A DNA stretch of 64,000 nucleotides from Lunularia cruciata (Eukaryota; Streptophyta; Marchantiopsida; Lunulariales; Lunulariaceae): contig OX419761.1 in NCBI GenBank assembly GCA_948567375.1, positions 60,611,089-60,675,088 of the forward strand, given 5' to 3'. The notes under the pieces were generated by a model. It saw only the letters and a program-made list of their open reading frames with translations. It did no database searches and was not told the origin of the DNA. Below are positions 8,372 through 20,364 of the stretch, piece by piece. The first letter of the stretch is position 1; every line of letters starts with the position of its first letter. Made by a program: the position numbers and the translations under genes.

Positions 8372-11294
8372 TCAACTTATCCACTATAGTTTACTATCCT
8401 TGTTTGATTTTCGCTATATGGCACCTTGCCTTGTCATTTATTGTTCCATTTTCTTTGTGACTAAAATGATTGCATTTTACCTGAATATGTTGGTAATAGC
8501 TGTTCTCCAATCATCAGCTTAGGAAATATTTCTCTTATATTTTTACCATGTGGTCATGTAGTTAAGTGTTATGTGCTTTTCTATAAGCTATTTGCATGTT
8601 TTATGATAAATTTTGATAGAAAATTTATGATTTAATTTAATTTATAAGCATGACTATGAGAAATAAGTTGAAATATATTCCTATCAGTCTCTGTTTTGCT
8701 AGGAATCTTTGAAGGAAGAGAAGATACAAAAGACACCATGTTCATGAGATCTTTAGCTATTTTTGTGATTGAGTTTGAGTAGGACTAGGAACTAGATGAG
8801 GTCAATTCTAGGAATGATGAGATAAGAGACTCACCAAAACTAGATGAATCATACTTTTTAAATATGATAGGTTTACTCCTTAATATAAGATTGAATGCTT
8901 GATAAAGCAAGAATTCAAGAATGAATATTCATGTTTACAATATAATGACACTTTTCCACCTAACCTTTACAATATAATGACACTTTTCCATCTAACCTTT
9001 ACATATGTACTCCACACTCACCATGGTATTTATTTTGTTCTATGTAATCAATTGGTATCTCTAAAATTCACCCATTTCTTGGAAAATTAAAATTAAAATT
9101 TTTCCAATGCTATCATCATGTTAAAATAACATTTTATTAAATATACATAAAATGATAAAACCTAGTTATAGCTGCTCCACAACTAAAAGTAGCTTTTGAT
9201 GAGTCTGATTATGTTGTTTTTAATCGCATATTTGACCATAGAATGGATTCTTACAACGATAGGAATTTTAGACCAAATGTTTTTTAAAGCTTTGTTTAAG
9301 TTTAGATCTAATTCTCAAAAGGCTCCTTCAACTATACTTCTGGTTATATCTCTTTTTCTTGAAAAGTGTTGAAAAATCAGTTTTTCCTTAAGACTTATTT
9401 TTAAATTTTAGGCCGAGCATAACACTGGGTTTCTTTTGCGAACTTATAGAGTGTACCAGAACCTTGGGATTGAAGGGTTGAAAATTTGAGTTACTGTTAC
9501 AAGAGACTCAGGTACTTAACAGTAGAAACACCACCAATAAGTTCCACGGGAGGAGAAGAAACGATGGGAACATTTTGGAAAATATGGATAATTATTTCGT
9601 ACCTTGGTACGACCTGACCTCTCGCCCTCCTCTACGGACGTCATTGGCTCGATACCCAATATTTCCTCGAGCTACAACGTTCCCACTCCTACTACGTCCC
9701 AACCTCGATCGGGGAAGTAGTTTGTCCAAAGAATTTTGTGTACAAAGTAAGTTGTGAAACAGTTTGGGTAGGGGCATTTTCTGTGCTGACTCGACAAACT
9801 GAACATTCATGAATTAATCGGTGGTCGCGAGACACAAGTATCTCTTATTTGTTCTTTTATCTCTTGTCCACTATATCCACAACCAGATATTGGACTACAA
9901 ATATCAAGAGACTTCGAGGGGATGGTCTGCTTAGATTAGTCTGGTCTTCTATTTCCACGAAGTTCGCTAAAATGGCTTGAAGGAAGAAGAAAAGGATGGA
10001 CGATACGGCGAGTTTGCAGGCGTTGGCTTAAAGAAAGAACAACATTTGTAAAACACATCTCTCTAATTGAATTATCCAAACTCTAAAGTAAACGCTGATA
10101 GGATAATTCAGGAACTTCTATTTGTTAACATTTTTCTACGTTTTTCTACATTTTCCTAGTTTATTTTCTACACGGTCGCCATTTTCTCTTTTGTTTTGTT
10201 AACGTGATGCAATAATGTGTTCAGTAATAAACTGTTTTACCGGCGAATAATCCATCCCGAGTTAACGACCACAACAAACGCTGCCTAACTATGATTTTTA
10301 AAAGCAGTTGAAGTTCGGTCATAAATACTTGGATTTACTCCACTGAAGGTAATTGTATCAAATCAAATGAAGACGAGAATCCTCTCAGATTTATCGCATA
10401 ATCAGAGGACTTCATGATCAATGATATGCGCCCGTAGCTAAATCGGACTTAATTCATGGTCACATGGACCAACTTGTACTCTTATATCACTAGGCATTTG
10501 AATCTTTTATAAGATAGGAGTACGTGGTGAGGAACATAAAGTCTCGTCTTAAAAATTACGCACATTCAAGATAAGTTACGAGACCGGACTTTTCTCGAAC
10601 TTAATTTCACTTCCTTTTCTACTATGCAAGTGTTTGTTTCATAGACAGTGGGCCCACGAAGCTTTGATGTTGTCACTCGTTTCCTAAACACTAACTTATG
10701 AATGAATGACAATTCGTCCTTTTCCTAGACAAGAATGATTGAATGAACTTTCACTGATGGTCGAAAAGAAGCTGACCTCTGCATTAGGGCGCATCATACA
10801 AGGTTAACTCTATGAATTGAACCACACTTTCATTCCCTTCTTAATAATCCAACGATCATGCATGCGGATTCATAAATGGAGAATATTCGATTGAGAACTT
10901 TGTCATAGATATGGTAGTTAGTGAAACGCTTCTCAAATGCGCCATTACTTTCAAGTTAAATGTACTCTACGTGAAGCGGGGGCCGGGAAGAAGGGAACGG
11001 GAGGAGGCGCGCTGGGTGAGGTTACACAGATTCATAAATCACCCAAGATCGTAGGTGGTACATGGTTAATCTATGTCATGGATAGACAAACAGGACGTGT
11101 TCTTTTCAGGACCTGTCAGGCCACATTATTTCACTTAAACCACCTGCTGCAACTCTTTACCAAGTTTATCAACTTTCCATCTGACATGCTCCTGCCCAGT
11201 GTCGCAAGTCAGCAACTTAGAATTGCTCTCGGCGACCAATTGTATTATTACAGTACTGGGCCAGAAATCTACTTTCCATTACGAGAATTTGCTG
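8372..11294. other. Non-coding stretch, nothing recognised beyond a short tandem repeat
   Basis: 8372-9400 is AT-rich with no coding signal. From about 9400 the base composition becomes more even and CG is common, but no frame in either strand carries a motif I know. The longest open frame is 10937-11299 on the plus strand (120 codons, starting MRHYFQVKC); it has a TWLIYVMDRQTGRVLF segment but no family I recognise, and I would not call it a gene. Confidence 0.5.
8934..8998. repeat. Two-copy tandem repeat, about 33 bp
   Basis: The unit TTTACAATATAATGACACTT plus a TTCC(A)CCTAACC tail appears twice back to back, differing at about one base. It lies in AT-rich intergenic DNA. Confidence 0.75.
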
Positions 11295-11787
11295 GCTAAT
11301 GGACAAGAGTAAGTCGACAAGAATTAACTGGTAGTGCCCCTAAGACCGAAGCACATACAAAATACAGCCGTAAACGTCTGCTACTTCATGGAAACCTCAA
11401 GGACAAGATCCCATTGTCCCACATACAAACTGGTGCAATTCATAGGAGAGTAATCATATTAGGTGATGTTTAATAGGATGTTTCAGTTGTGTGTAGATAG
11501 TAAGACTTGTATAGCTCGGATATCTTAGGTGCGATAGAGCAGATTTCTCATACAAACTGTATTGGAACTTAGCCCCATGTTACCTTTTTGTCTCTCCCCT
11601 CTATGACTTGACTGGGTCTTCCCATCCTTCATTTTTCCTACACTATCGTCTTTTTCTTTCTTGCTAAAGGACAAGAGTAAGTCGAGAAGAATTAACCGGT
11701 AGTGCCCCTAAGACCGAAGCGTATACAAAATACAGCCGTAAACGTCTGCTACTTCATGGAAACCTCAAGGACAAGATCCCACTGTCC
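11295..11787. repeat. 119-bp direct repeats flanking an LTR-like block
   Basis: Copies at 11301-11419 and 11669-11787 (offset 368 bp) agree at all but about five positions by eye, roughly 96%. They begin GGACAAGAGTAAGTCGA and end CTGTCC/TTGTCC. Both are preceded by GCTAA. The roughly 250 bp between them resembles the copia LTR sequence at 18795-18925: shared words include ATCTTAGGTG, AGCCCCAT, TTTTGTCTCTCCC and GGGTCTT. Size and layout recall a terminal-repeat retrotransposon in miniature (TRIM), but the ends are not TG...CA, so a local duplication around a solo LTR is equally possible. Confidence 0.6.
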
Positions 11788-14754
11788 TGTAGAATGAACG
11801 AACCTTACAGCGTGTGTGTCTGCAGAGGTAGTATGTCGGTGCTACCTCTTCTACTTCCTAGAAAGCTGAAATACAGCTTCCTATCCTCCTGTACAATCTC
11901 TGTCAGGAAAACTGAATAACTTCAACCATCAAGTGTAACTGAATCCGTAAGTAATAGTTGGGAAACTACTTGGGGACAGAATAACCAAAGAAACATATCA
12001 ATTTATTGCCACGACGAAATCCTTGCATCAGAAAATGAAGTTTCACAACCCCACGGACTCGACTGATGTACAGGGATAATACTGATGACTGCAGAAACCA
12101 CTGGGGCTTTGTGGCCCGGCCATATTATATCTACACCATCCAGAGACTTCTCCCTGAATTGCATTAAGCCCACGAATCCACAAGGACTGTGAGCGTGATG
12201 TGTTCAGAAGAATCGGTCATGACTGACAGCGGGTGTTGAGGTTGCTTACTATCTCCTTCTGATACAGGACTGATCATCAATACACCAGGAACCTGAGAGT
12301 CAAAGTTCATTACTTCACCTGAAACATGACAAGCCGCCAGATGGAAGGTATGTCGTTAGACAGATTCTCTGCTTCTCTCAACGGAGAGATGACGTGGATA
12401 ACAGTACCCACTAAAAGTCGCCTCCTAAGTTGCTAAAATTTTTAAGGTTTCACTTTCTTTGCGATAAATATATCTTACCACTTTCAATCAAAGGTCTGCG
12501 CTCACGCACATCGGAATTGCAGCCGTCCTCACCTGTTAAAATTCCCTGCAAATTGTTTGTTGAAAAATTGGGAAGTAATTTCAAGACATCTAAATTCGTT
12601 ACAGAAGAGTTCAAATGAGAAACTCGGTTATCGGCAAGTAATCTGGTTACATGAATTCAAGTTCGAGATTGGTATTCATACGATAAATGGAGCTTAATGC
12701 AGTTGAGCATCGGGGCACGAACTGGAATAAACTTTAGGTGTATGACGTCCACTACAGTTCTCCACATATTTCTTCTATTTACGTTTGAAAGTTTGGACGG
12801 ATCGATGCTATCCACCCGCGTGCTAAAATAAGTCTATATCAAAGTCTACTTCTTTGCCTAGCTACTAGAAATCATTACAATAAAATTTATCTGGGACGCA
12901 TAAGACAAAAACCCTAGCTAGGTGTACTCGACCCAGTTGATCCGATATGATACCAACTCAAGGCCAAAACAGTTAGTCATGTTTCCTCGCTGCCTTCTTA
13001 TACAATGGAACTACCAAGGAAGTCAAAAGCAAAAGCAACAGTTCAAGACAGCAATAAATTGCGCATTACTTAACACGTGCACACTGCTTAAACTAGTGAC
13101 TAAAACGATCGTGTACGCTAAAGCAAACCTAGATGCAAACTCGACTAGGTGATTTGAGGAGATTCGTACTAAAGGAGCCGAACATGGGAGTATGGCGCAA
13201 TCCTTCTCCAATGACTACCAGTCAATGTAGGTTGTTCCACGCTTTCAGCTATACATCGTCTCCAGTTTTTAGGACAAATTCATTTTCTTTCTGTTCATCC
13301 AACTCAGCTCTTTTTGCTCGAAGTCTCAACTCCAAGATTCAATGTGGACTCGGCTTATCCAGCGCCAAGTATTGAGACGGATCTAGATTAACACATGCAC
13401 AAGGATTTCGCTGAGAAGAACCCCAACGCAGATTTTCTGGAGTGTCTACTCTGAATCTGTCCCTTGCATGCACCGACGTCCCTCTCGAGTGCATCCATGT
13501 ATGAGTATGTAACAGAGAGAAAACGCGACCGCGTGCGAACATGAGCCACGCAATACACGACAACAACCATAGCGAAAGGAGTGTCATCCGGTTGAGCTCA
13601 GAAGAAAGTGGATCAAATCAGTTAAAACCTTGTCGCAGAGACATGGACAAATTTAACCAGATCTGCAAGCTCAAGGCAGCAACTATCATCTTTCATCTTC
13701 ATGAACTGTCTGTACAGCTAACTACACTTCCATTCGCGGGTATTAGTGGGAGTAGAACTTGATGTTAAATGCCGGATCCGCAGTAGAGAAACTAACTGAT
13801 TTCAACACTAACACTGTTAACTCCTCGGGTTGGTACCATAATTAAATACCTTGTAGTAGGCGTAAGTGGAGGACGCATTTGCCCAAAGATGCTTTCATGA
13901 CTTTCTTTATTTTGAACGGTTTGTTTCCAGAGCTGTCTAAACTATGGAAAACTTGTGAAGACAAACCTAACGAGAGAAATACCTCACCTCCTCGCAACCT
14001 CAATTGCGCACTTATGCTGTACACAATCAACAGATCTAAGTACCGCATGAATATTCTGCACGCTGGTGACAGGATCAAAGAAAAAGTGTATGAAGCAGGT
14101 TGCAAAATTGAGCAAGAGGCCCCCAAACAAACGACGCCCGCTATTACGCGTCTCTGGACTAGGACCTTGAGACGTGACTATTTCCCCTTGAGGTAGAGTA
14201 AGCGACATTTCGTCAAATTCACACCTTGATACACTTTGGTTTCCTCAGGTAGATCTCAAAGTTTTCCAAGCGATAGCAGTATCTCGAGCTCGTGGTCCAC
14301 CTCCTGTCTGAAGGTACATGCGTTTCAATGACCCCTCCTTCACGTGTTCCTGAAAAACATAGATCTGTTCACGATCCTGGCTGCAGAATTTGTGCCTCAA
14401 TCTCAAAGGTGACCAACACCACAAGCAGATAAGGCGTGACACCAACTTCGTTCCGCAATGACGTCCTGAATAGACGAACCTCCAAAAGACGATGTTCCTC
14501 AAATTCTACTGAGGCTCCACATCATCATTCAGTATACGAGGCTCTGGGGGAGGGCCGACAATCCAGTCAGGGCCTGGTCCACCGTAGAATAATTCGTTAA
14601 GACTCACCATTAAACTTGAGTTCCTGAATACAAATAAGTGAGATCTGTCACAACTTTTCAAATTTATCTGAACACTAACATAAAAGACTAGACGTACAAA
14701 TTCAGCCGTTTCAAACTAAAGGTAACCGTCACCGCTTACCGAATCGCTAAGAAA
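11788..14754. other. Unrecognised sequence
   Basis: About 3 kb of mixed composition with several short open frames on both strands (for example 13879-14196 plus, 13339-13587 minus), none with a motif, codon pattern or partner frame that would support a gene. I see no tRNA, rRNA or transposon signature. Confidence 0.4.
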
Positions 14755-14855
14755 TTCCCTGCTCTTTGGTCCAAATCAGCACGAGGATAGATCGTTCACA
14801 GTTTCCACTGCTCTTGGTCCAATTCGACAAGAGTGTAGATCGTTCACAGGAGTTA
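14755..14855. repeat. Degenerate tandem repeat, about 50 bp unit
   Basis: Two adjacent units share TTTCC, CTGCTCTT(T)GGTCCAA and TAGATCGTTCACAG, with a third partial GGATAGATCGA trace after them. Probably a local slippage product. Confidence 0.55.
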
Positions 14856-16196
14856 TTCTCAGGATAGATCGAGTTCTGTTCCCATCCAATTAAAAAGTCA
14901 CGAACAATCTCCGAATGCAGTTTGTTAGCAGGTCGGATGAAGTATATGCTTTGAGCCGGGCAACTCGTTGTTTACCACATTCCCTACGTTCTCAAGATGC
15001 AATGTCTAAAGAGCTAAAGATCTAAACAAAACCGCTGCGCCAAGCCTCAGGAAGCCAGCAAAAGGACTTTGATTCCGGTGAGGCCCTCCTCAACTGAACT
15101 CAACAATACCAACTTGCTGCAATTCTCATACTCAGAAATCCTCCTCAAACAAACAAGAATTGAGCAGAGTTCCATATAATCATTATTCAATTAAAATCCG
15201 GTAAGTCCACCACGCCACAACGCGTTGAGAACTTGCATTCAGACAAACGGCGTACAGTTACGCGCTCACTTCCGTCCAGGAAACATTTTTTATTTCTCAT
15301 ACTGTGCTGTGTTTAGTGTACTAACTTTGACTTTCTGCGGTATCATCAGCGTTAAAAATACCTGTAGGCACTGACGCTCGATTCCTATGGGCTGTAACTT
15401 TCTTTTTACGGCCACCAGATTCCATCCAAAAAGTGCACCTTCAATAACCGGCTCAATTTGAGCGGATGGTCAGAAGAAACAAAATAACTGGAGAGCAGAG
15501 TTTTTAAGGAATGGCTAACTTGTTAAAGTATATTATAAGGCATCTACCTCATTCTATTAAAAGTAAATGCCAGCACGGGCACAAAAGTCACACTAGATTG
15601 AGCGACCTGTTCTTATGGTCCTTCAAGTCATCTTTCTGCCTTAGGTTTACTCTAATTTTTTGTTCTCAACTTATGTTTTTCTCACCTCAACTAATTATAC
15701 CCATCTTTGTACAAGTTTATTGCGTTACTCTATTCTTATTGATTCTAAATTCTTTTCTTTTTTCATTGATTCGAAATACGTCAAACATATGTTTATTGGA
15801 TTAACTTAGTGACTAATAATAGAGAATAGAGAATATATTTATAAAAATTCATTTTTTTTCTCTCTTACAAGTGATGTAATGACGTTCAATTTATAGTATA
15901 GAAAATGATGTAATTTTTCTAGAGCAGTACGTCGTGGGAAATACTATTTCATGAGATACGGAACATTCCATAACTTGACCAAAACTTAAACTGATATTCA
16001 AGATTTGGAACACCTCCTACATAGTTTGTAAAGCAAAGCAAGTGTATGAATTGAGAATATTCTCGGTCATCCGAGGAAGCAATAGAGAATACTAGATGTC
16101 TTGATTCCAATAAAACTCATCAAAGTACAACGTGTATAGTGGCAATAATAATGTTGTAGAGCTTCATCAACCATTAGGAGAATGGTATGGGTAACT

Positions 16197-16249
16197 TAAG
16201 AGATTCCTACTTACAAGTAGTCTATAGACTACTTGTAAAAGGAATCTCT
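16197..16249. repeat. Short foldback (hairpin)
   Basis: The left arm AGAGATTCCTACTTACAAGT and the right arm ACTTGTAAAAGGAATCTCT are near-perfect inverse complements around TAGTCTATAGACTA, giving a stem of about 24 bp with one small bulge. It could be a foldback transposon remnant or a hairpin in an untranslated RNA. Confidence 0.7.
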
Positions 16250-16324
16250 TCTAGATATGGATGATAGTTGAGAACAAGTATGAAAGGGAAAAGAAGTAAG
16301 AGTTAGTCTTTCAAAGTGTTCGAG

Positions 16325-16690
16325 TGAGTAATTCTAAATGACATAAAATGAAATTACCTTAAACTCTTGTCATTTTCATCTTCACATATTTCTGGTATTT
16401 TTCGGTAGTTTAGAGAAAGGATATCCTCGAACGTTACAATGCTCTCTTCTTAAGTTTCATGCCCCTAAGGTTTGAAGTATTGGAACAAATCAACAACAAC
16501 ATAGAAAACAAAAACATGTAGAGCTTACGCTCTTTAAGCATTGGAGGGAGTAACTGTAAATAAAATAAAATAATACTATCTTAAACTCTTGTCATTTTCA
16601 TCTCCAAATAATTTATGGTATTTTGGAGTAAGGATATCTTTGAACCATTACATTATCTCTTCTTAAGCTCATGCTTTCGGGTTTTGCTAT
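16325..16690. repeat. Spaced duplication, about 140 bp units
   Basis: Segments near 16325-16465 and 16545-16685 share TTAAACTCTTGTCATTTTCA, GGTATTTT, AAGGATATC, TGAACC/CGAACG followed by TTACA, and CTCTTCTTAAG. They lie about 220 bp apart and look diverged by perhaps a fifth. Confidence 0.6.
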
Positions 16691-19600
16691 GATTAAAGCA
16701 TTACCAAAATTTGTGGACTTAGATTCAAGGGACTTATAGTACTTTTAGGAATTTTGCATGGTCACTTTTCAAACATTCATCTAGATGAACTTTATGGAGT
16801 ATGAGTAGAATCATCTATTTTAACTCTTTTTATCTCTTCCTCCTTACTTGAACTTGATGGATCAAAAGATTACGATGATGAAGTAACAAAAGAAATCAAT
16901 TAAGATAGAGAGACATTGAGATAAACAGATGCTCTACAAGGTATCTCAAAAGGTTAAACTGTAGAAATATCCCCACTAGCAAATTCACATTGAAATCCAC
17001 TAGTTGTACTTCTTGCTACAAGAAATCGAATTCTTTATGTTATAATTTTCGTGAATTATAATTAGTGCTATTATTTTACCTATTTTCTTTCTCAGACTTT
17101 CTAACATACTTTCTAACATATTCTGCACTTGTTTCACAGAACCTTTGGTTAAAGCAAAAGGAGATTGTTCTACGTCATTAGCTAGTTATTACCAATGTCT
17201 CTCAGCGAGATGTCAGTCTTGATGGCTTTTTATGACTTCAAAGATACCTAAGATTTCTCACACTACCATTGACCTTCAGAATTTTATATCGAAAATCTAA
17301 CGTTGAACTGAATGTTTATCAATCCTTCAGAATATTTTTGTATATGAGGATCTCGAAAAAGGTCGCGAACAAGAAAATGAAGAAATTTATTTATTTATTT
17401 TGACTAGCAAGATTCTAGCGTATTTCAATTTCATTACTTCGTAAGACAATCTAAAGATATAAACAAGTGAGCGAAACAAAGCTTTGGTTCAGTTTTTCTT
17501 TAAATTATGAAGGCTAGAGATTTCAGCAAGTAATGGAGGACTCATGCTATTTCTTAAAGAATCTGATCTTTATCTGATAGCTGATATTCTAGCTTAACTT
17601 AGTCTTTTAGATCACATTAATTTTTATACACATCACCAAAATGAGGATTTCACTATGTCTAATGATAAAACCCTCGTAACGGAGGTCACAAAATATCGAC
17701 AGAAACATACACACATTATGTGAAATAATTACACATATCTTAAGTTTGAGATTTACATGCTCATAAGCTTAATTAAAATTTAGATAAACTTAGCTAAGAA
17801 GATTTAAATTTGTGAGCTTACGACAATTAAGAATGAAAACCAAAATTTTGGATACGTATCACTATGTAGAAGTAATTCAAGAAGTCGGACTCAAAATCAA
17901 ATAAGATTGTAAAAATCATGATCTACAATAGTCTAGTTCAAAATTTAGACAATGGTTAAGGACACCTGGGAGTGAACTTATTATAATTGAGTGCATATAG
18001 TTCTGAAATTTCAAAAACTAAATGTCTTAGGATAAAAATTAGTACTCAATAGTAAATTTTTATAGGAAAAAGTATACATTGAATGGGTAGAAAAGAAACT
18101 ATAATCAATTCCAATATACATGTTATTAAATTATGGAGTTCCTAATAATGATGGAATTATGCATAAAAAATGGAACCATTCATCACATATGTAGATTGAC
18201 TGCGCTCACGATATTCGTTTTAATACTAACCCTAATGTCAAACCCTAATGTGATCACGAGAGACTTGACCCGGCGAGAGGTGAATATGGGAAATTGAACT
18301 GAAATTTGATATACTACAATCTCTTAAAACGAGGTTTGACTAAGTTTGTGATAGTCTGTTTCAAAATTATCCTCAAGGAATTCGACTGAATGTGCCGTAA
18401 AGATAAAATATCCACATTACTCTGTTATGTTACTGTTATGTCTGTGTCCTTGAAGTCCTTGTCTTCCTTTCTTTAAGAGGTCTCGGTAATCACTGGCTGA
18501 TTCTTCAACTTTCGTACGTTACCAAATTTACATGTTTGTTTAACGAAAGATAGAGTTCGACGACGGAGCCAAACGGGGACTGCCGAAAAGGATGGACGTG
18601 CGATGCTGAGGAACAAGAAACTTGCAATGGGAATCGACCCTCCGGAGCCTCGACGAGAAATTAACAATTAAATTAACAATTGGATTATGCATAGTTGCTT
18701 TCCACATAGCATAGCATTGGCTCGTGCAATGTATAAGATTGTTAGCCGATGTTTCTTTGGATGTTCCTATAGTTTGAATAATATATTGAATAATAGTTCA
18801 AATAATATCTTAGGTGTAATACAGCAGAATTCTTATGTCCATATTATTGTGACCTAGCCCCATTCTACTTCTTTTGTCTCTCCCTTGTACAGCTTGATAG
18901 GGTCTTTCCATCCTTCTTGTGTTCTATGAAGTTTACTTTCTTCTTCTTACTATGCATATTTTTAGGGAATTGCTATTGCCACCAAGGTTTTGCTAATGCC
19001 ACCCATGATGTGGCCAAGATGATTGTCATGTCTCACCTGATCTCCTTTACAAATAATATTTTATCAAGCCTCAAGGATGGGATGCAATTCCAAGTGAATT
19101 GTAACATCGATGCTCAAGGCAGCCCCGATACTTCAGCCTGTCCCAGAAACTTGGGGGCTAGACCTGAAGAAAAGCTCATTTCTACATTTTGAATTTTGGA
19201 GGTAAGAGCAAGCAATGAAATTGCCATGTTTTCAAGAGAACCAACAAGAATTGTTACCAGATCTTGCCATTTACCGTTGGCCACAAGTACCAATAGCAAC
19301 TCTACGTACAGCGCATGCCATGTTGATACTAAACAAAAGCACACAATGTAGGGTTTGAGATAATTCTTTGGATTAGAACATGTGTATTAACTTGAAGGTA
19401 ACCCTAGAATATTTCATGTCCATTTTGCAGTCTAGGAAACATAGTAAGCACCTTCCAAAGTATTATAAGGTGTGAGACGTGCTCATAGCTCTAGCAGTTT
19501 GAAATCCATGGACCTTCCCCTGTTTATGATGTAGATAAATTTTCATTTCAAAACCTGCCTAATGACCAAAATGAAACTTCTTTCTTAAATTGGCCGCAAA

Positions 19601-20364
19601 TCATAGGTTGGTGAGTCAAATCTCCCTCGGTGACTGCTGACACAGCCCCATAACCTTCTCTTTTGTGATCTCGTAAGAACAGAAAGTTAGCAGTAGATCA
19701 AATTACAAGAATTAACTATATTTTCAATTTCAAAGCTCAAAGCAAGCCATGAAAACGTGGGGTGATCAAGATTGTATAGTTCAATTCACACACAAGACCA
19801 AATTTATTTTACTTATGATAATAGACTTCCATGTTAAGCAAAACCAAAAAGGTTCAATCAAGTAAATATGAGAAACATGGATACCCTTAACTAGAAGTTT
19901 CAGCTTATGGGTGTGGTTCAATATATCTCTTCAATTTCTATGGTAGATTTATTAGAAAGGCTTGATGACATTCATACGAAATGTTTTTTGGAGTACAATT
20001 TCAGAGAACAATCATTTCTCCTCAAGCTGCAGCACAAAATGGACATGACAAAATGATCAAGACAATTGCAAAATGTAATTCATCCCATCTTTCCTTCACT
20101 GTGAATTTTTCAATACAAGGAATCTACTTTGTTGTGCTATAAGTTGAGCTTGAGCTTGGTTACTTGTTCTAGGTCATTGTGAAGGGAGTGTTGATTCTTT
20201 GTTTGATGGAATTTCAGCTGCATTTGCTGATGTCAAACATTCATGAGGATTCCATCCTTCCTTGGTTATTGTATTTAATATTTTGTGCATCCTTGCAAAG
20301 CACCTACTTTTGACAAAGTGTCCACACTTTGTTCATTAGCACTCATGGTTCCCCGCAATGTTGG

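Larger units (their letters stand above)
14856..18700. other. AT-rich non-coding stretch
   Basis: No coding region, RNA gene or complete transposon is recognised. It contains a foldback at 16197-16249 and a spaced duplication at 16325-16690, listed separately. A short GC-richer island at 18473-18667 holds a 64-codon minus-strand frame (MLISRRGSGGSIP), too short and unsupported to call. Confidence 0.45.

Noticed and set aside
8933-9003. Short tandem repeat considered as a CRISPR-like array
   Set aside because: Only two adjacent units without spacers, in a plant nuclear context.
10937-11299. 120-codon frame considered as a host gene
   Set aside because: No recognisable domain, no splice-linked partner frames, and it ends at the start of the 119-bp direct repeat; left as an unsupported frame.
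18917-19192. 91-codon plus-strand frame starting MCSMKFTFFFLLCIFLGNC, looking like a signal peptide
   Set aside because: It crosses the MULE's left TIR boundary, so it is a chance fusion of copia LTR and MULE sequence.
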